Assembly: GCA_017402895.1 (NCBI GenBank)
Contig: JAFPLG010000147.1
Span: forward strand, 1-17,424
Source: Paludibacteraceae bacterium
GTDB taxonomy: Bacteria; Bacteroidota; Bacteroidia; Bacteroidales; Paludibacteraceae
Length of the DNA: 17,424 nt
Direction of reading: 5' to 3'
In this document: positions 15,901-17,424 of the stretch, piece by piece
How the letters are laid out: each line of letters begins with the position of its first letter
Numbering within the stretch: the stretch's first letter is position 1
Made by a program: the position numbers and the translations under genes
Notes under the pieces: model-generated
Database searches by the model: none
Told to the model about the DNA's origin: nothing
Seen by the model: only the letters and a program-made list of their open reading frames with translations

Positions 15901-16074
15901 ATGCGTCCGGTATTCCTAACCTCGGCTACTACGGCTCTGGGTGTGCTCCCGATGATTATTGCGCATACAAGCCTTTGGATGCCGATGGGCGTAGTGATCT
16001 GCTTCGGCACGATATTTACCTTGCCGCTCACAGTCACTATTCTTCCTGTTATGTACTGGCGAATCTTTAAATAG
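12979..16074 (+). CDS. RND-family efflux pump (AcrB/MMPL-like inner-membrane subunit)
   Basis: At 1031 residues it has the normal size of an RND permease, with TM1 near 17-36, two large periplasmic domains and TM clusters near 340-490 and 870-1030. The TM4 proton-relay pair is D413-D414 (MIVDDSVIVIDG). In TM10 the position equivalent to AcrB Lys940 appears to be R944, followed by N945 (IVRNAIMMYEYAE). The adaptor stop overlaps a TTG start (TTGA). An ATG at 13015 would remove the 12 residues before AMRQHG, and the TTG gives a more family-like N terminus. No TolC-like channel gene follows; the next gene is convergent and 9 bases away. The substrate is unknown. Confidence 0.93.
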   Translation: MKTSTRNHVEAAMRQHGLVLFVFLAMMLFGIWSLGQMNKDEFPQFTIRQGVVAAIYPGATAQEVEEQVTRPLEDYINSFEEVDKEFTYSVSEDGIVYVYVMLRNTLESNHEAWAKIRAGLDLLRKTKMPAGVLETVVIDDFGNTSSMLLAVTSAERSPRELEHYARRLTERLRTIPEMGRLRILGQQQEEIAVTVDPHRLAAYHIPQSALQSQLTLQGFRTISGKKGEGQLLHVDLQNRTEYEVMQQIITTDPATGATVRLRDIATVERRYQTPDRYISYFGSDSLGKEPASCLIVNIEMEPGNNIVEFGEKVEKVLEETRATLPPDLAFHRITDQPKVVQASVYSFLRDIVVSIIVVIVVMLLLFPLRTALVASTSVPVCTAICIGLMFMTRIELNTVTLAALIFVLGMIVDDSVIVIDGYTNALEKGHSRWYSAAVSTKQLFVPMSLATCAISGMFFPMTHIITGPLGDFVRLFPFAVLFALTASIFYAGWVTPYLSTQFIHRQKDAKLTLFERGQMRFFRWLQDCYERLLTKCFRHPGVVYVALFMAIGIGIFLLTQLNIQLLPKADRECFAVEIHLREGATLTETATVADSLARELQRDSRVTSVTSFVGQASPRFHATYTPQMASPSYAQFVVNTISQDATAELLQEYSARYENHFPNAYIRFKQMDYQAAKNPLEVRFRGDDLEQMAVLADSLKQFMSAQPEMQWVHSDFDAFARSTAITLHADEAARLGVTETMLSLYLNQLTNGAKLTTVYEADYAVPVMLYATDADSLSVDELLNMPVPTSVPGQWVPLRQVASVSPSWHRANIERRNAIRTVTVGCDLRGKTSQVDAERKVRKWIDSQHFDQDPQFEGIQITYGGLTEINGMILPKIGWSIVAALLVMFVLMLYHFGKVSLAILALSSSVLCIFGAMLGLWIFGLDISITAVLGIVSLIGIIVRNAIMMYEYAEILRKHGRTVRYAAFKSGLRRMRPVFLTSATTALGVLPMIIAHTSLWMPMGVVICFGTIFTLPLTVTILPVMYWRIFK

Positions 16075-16083
16075 TTCGCCGGC

Positions 16084-17424
16084 TTAGAACAGGTATCCCA
16101 TCTTGACGTAGAAATTAGCCCACTTCTGATTGTCCTGCTTGTTGTAGGGTGCCTTGTTGATAGGCATACCCCAGTCGGCTGATAGAACGAAGTTCTCATT
16201 CATTCCTACTTTCAGTCCCAAACCCGCACACATGTGTGGCCACCAGGCATTGCGGTCCTTGGTGTCGAAATAGGTGTCGTAATCATCCCCGCAAGCATTC
16301 ATCTTATCGAGCAAACTGGTATACTGCCCGTTGGTATGCTCTTCAACCAGTTCGTTCAGGTCGTACGGCTGGGTAATCACACCCATGTCAAAGAATGGAT
16401 TCAGACCAATATAGAAATGCTGGCGTCCGATATCGAAGTTAACCACCCGGAATCGGAACTCTACATTCGCAAAGGCAAAGCCGTTGGCCAGAATACGATT
16501 GGCCATCATACCACGGATGGAATTACCACCGCCGAGTCCTTCGTAGTATACGCGTTGGATAAAGAGCGTATTCATGTAGTTATTCATATAGAATGGCGAG
16601 CGACCTGCGATGAGGTTTTGCGTACCGATACGATAGGCAAACGTGATACGGTTGATGCCATTCTTGTCGGTGTAGCAAGGGATATAATGGCGGAACGTGA
16701 AGTTGAACTGCAGGTGGTTGTAACCGGCTGTGGCCTGCTGACCATAGGCTGCATTGAAAGCAGCCGAGTAGGTAAAGAACGCATCGGTATAGATACCCCG
16801 GTTCGGTCCCTGACGCTTGTCGCGCGTGTCATAGGTGATACCCAGACGTGCGTACGGATGCCAACCGCCATTGGCTTCGTCTGCACCGATTAGTCCCCAT
16901 GTCTTGTATTTCTCATACAGACCTTGCACATTCGGATCGAGGGCTTTCTGCTCGTAGTGCTGCTTAGCAGGGTCGTACTCATTCTTTCCGTTGAGCATCT
17001 TGATATCGCAGTCGTCGATGATATAACCGAGCACACCGACTCCGGCATTCCACTTCAGGTCCTTGTAGATCGTTCCTTCTATATCTCCGGCCACGCGGAT
17101 GAGGTCGCGTTTGTACTTATAGAACACGCGCGAGCGATAGGCGGAACTGTCAGCCATCTTTTCGGGGTGCTTGGACCAGTCGCACCACTCATGGTGATAA
17201 CGCGTGTCATATCCGTTGAAACCGTAGAAATCGCACATGGCGTCCGGCAGATAGGTCGCGTCCAGCGTCAGACGATAACCCGGAATGAGGTATTTCGAGT
17301 CGTAGTTGAAGCGGAAGATACCATGGTGCTTGGTGGTATAGGCTCCCTCGAAATAGAGCGAGTGGATATACTCTGGGTATTGACTACCATCACCGTAGTA
17401 ATACACGTTGGTCAGTACACCGCC
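16084..17424 (-). CDS. DUF5982/Omp85-type outer-membrane beta-barrel protein (5' end outside window)
   Basis: The 446 visible residues run to the window edge without a start, so the N terminus and signal peptide lie outside. The segment GGVLTNVYYYGDGSQYPEY at the start resembles the DUF5982 region that precedes the surface-antigen (D15/Omp85) barrel in Bacteroidetes. The middle and C-terminal parts alternate aromatic and polar residues like beta-strands. GGGNSIRGMMANR resembles the conserved (V/I)RG loop of Omp85 barrels. The last residue is Phe (KMGYLF), a typical beta-signal for barrel insertion. No POTRA repeats are visible in this part. The function is not assigned; such proteins may serve transport or surface display. 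Confidence 0.82.
   Translation of the reverse strand, partial: GGVLTNVYYYGDGSQYPEYIHSLYFEGAYTTKHHGIFRFNYDSKYLIPGYRLTLDATYLPDAMCDFYGFNGYDTRYHHEWCDWSKHPEKMADSSAYRSRVFYKYKRDLIRVAGDIEGTIYKDLKWNAGVGVLGYIIDDCDIKMLNGKNEYDPAKQHYEQKALDPNVQGLYEKYKTWGLIGADEANGGWHPYARLGITYDTRDKRQGPNRGIYTDAFFTYSAAFNAAYGQQATAGYNHLQFNFTFRHYIPCYTDKNGINRITFAYRIGTQNLIAGRSPFYMNNYMNTLFIQRVYYEGLGGGNSIRGMMANRILANGFAFANVEFRFRVVNFDIGRQHFYIGLNPFFDMGVITQPYDLNELVEEHTNGQYTSLLDKMNACGDDYDTYFDTKDRNAWWPHMCAGLGLKVGMNENFVLSADWGMPINKAPYNKQDNQKWANFYVKMGYLF

Noticed and set aside
16045..16093. Possible bidirectional terminator between the convergent RND and barrel genes
   Set aside because: Only short inverted repeats (CCTGTT/AACAGG, GTTC/GAAC) with no stable stem or T run are visible.
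16234..16893. 219-codon open frame on the plus strand inside the outer-membrane barrel gene
   Set aside because: The minus-strand frame has clear barrel features and a beta-signal; the plus frame has no recognisable motifs.

Overview
The window looks like a chromosomal segment of a Bacteroidales bacterium, possibly Prevotellaceae-like. The signs are a TAnnTTTG-type promoter at 6592-6599, the near absence of Shine-Dalgarno sequences, an outer-membrane barrel gene with a Bacteroidetes-type N-terminal region, a lipoprotein RND adaptor, and mid-range GC with A/T-rich spacers. The genus cannot be fixed from this sequence alone.

Layout. Every gene from 1 to 16074 is on the plus strand. Block 1 (1-6544) has the 3' end of an SLC13-type permease, then six tightly spaced signalling-type genes. 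These are a membrane SpoIIE/PP2C phosphatase fused to a serine-kinase-type ATPase domain, a STAS anti-sigma-factor antagonist, a RelA/SpoT-type nucleotide pyrophosphokinase, an APH-fold kinase, a RelA/SpoT-type HD hydrolase, and a tyrosine-phosphatase-like protein. A hairpin terminator closes this block at 6551-6589. The -33 part of the next promoter lies in its loop. Block 2 (6625-16074) starts with a C_GCAxxG_C_C-family cysteine-rich protein and the cysteine-biosynthesis pair cysK-cysE. A lipoamide dehydrogenase, a MATE exporter, a Nudix hydrolase and an RND efflux adaptor/pump pair follow. Stop-start overlaps (ATGA, TTGA) or short gaps join them into one probable operon. Block 3 (16084-17424, minus strand) is the 3' part of a DUF5982/Omp85-type outer-membrane barrel gene, tail to tail with the RND pump gene and only 9 bases away.

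How the genes may work together. Block 1 puts a complete partner-switch pair (phosphatase/kinase plus STAS substrate) directly beside a stand-alone alarmone-type synthetase and a stand-alone hydrolase of the matching fold. This is the best candidate for an undescribed system: a sensor-driven switch controlling a split nucleotide-messenger cycle. The link is inferred from gene order. No anti-sigma target or sigma factor is visible.

The second notable theme is DNA structure. Tandem or degenerate repeats with a 7-base period fill at least four gene junctions (near 2881, 4276, 8715 and 10095) and also occur in at least three tracts inside the phosphatase gene. One is a run of more than four GACAAAC units at the phosphatase/kinase boundary, where a one-unit change would cut off the kinase domain. 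At 10091-10129 a heptad separates a stop-start TAATG junction from the frame of the MATE gene.
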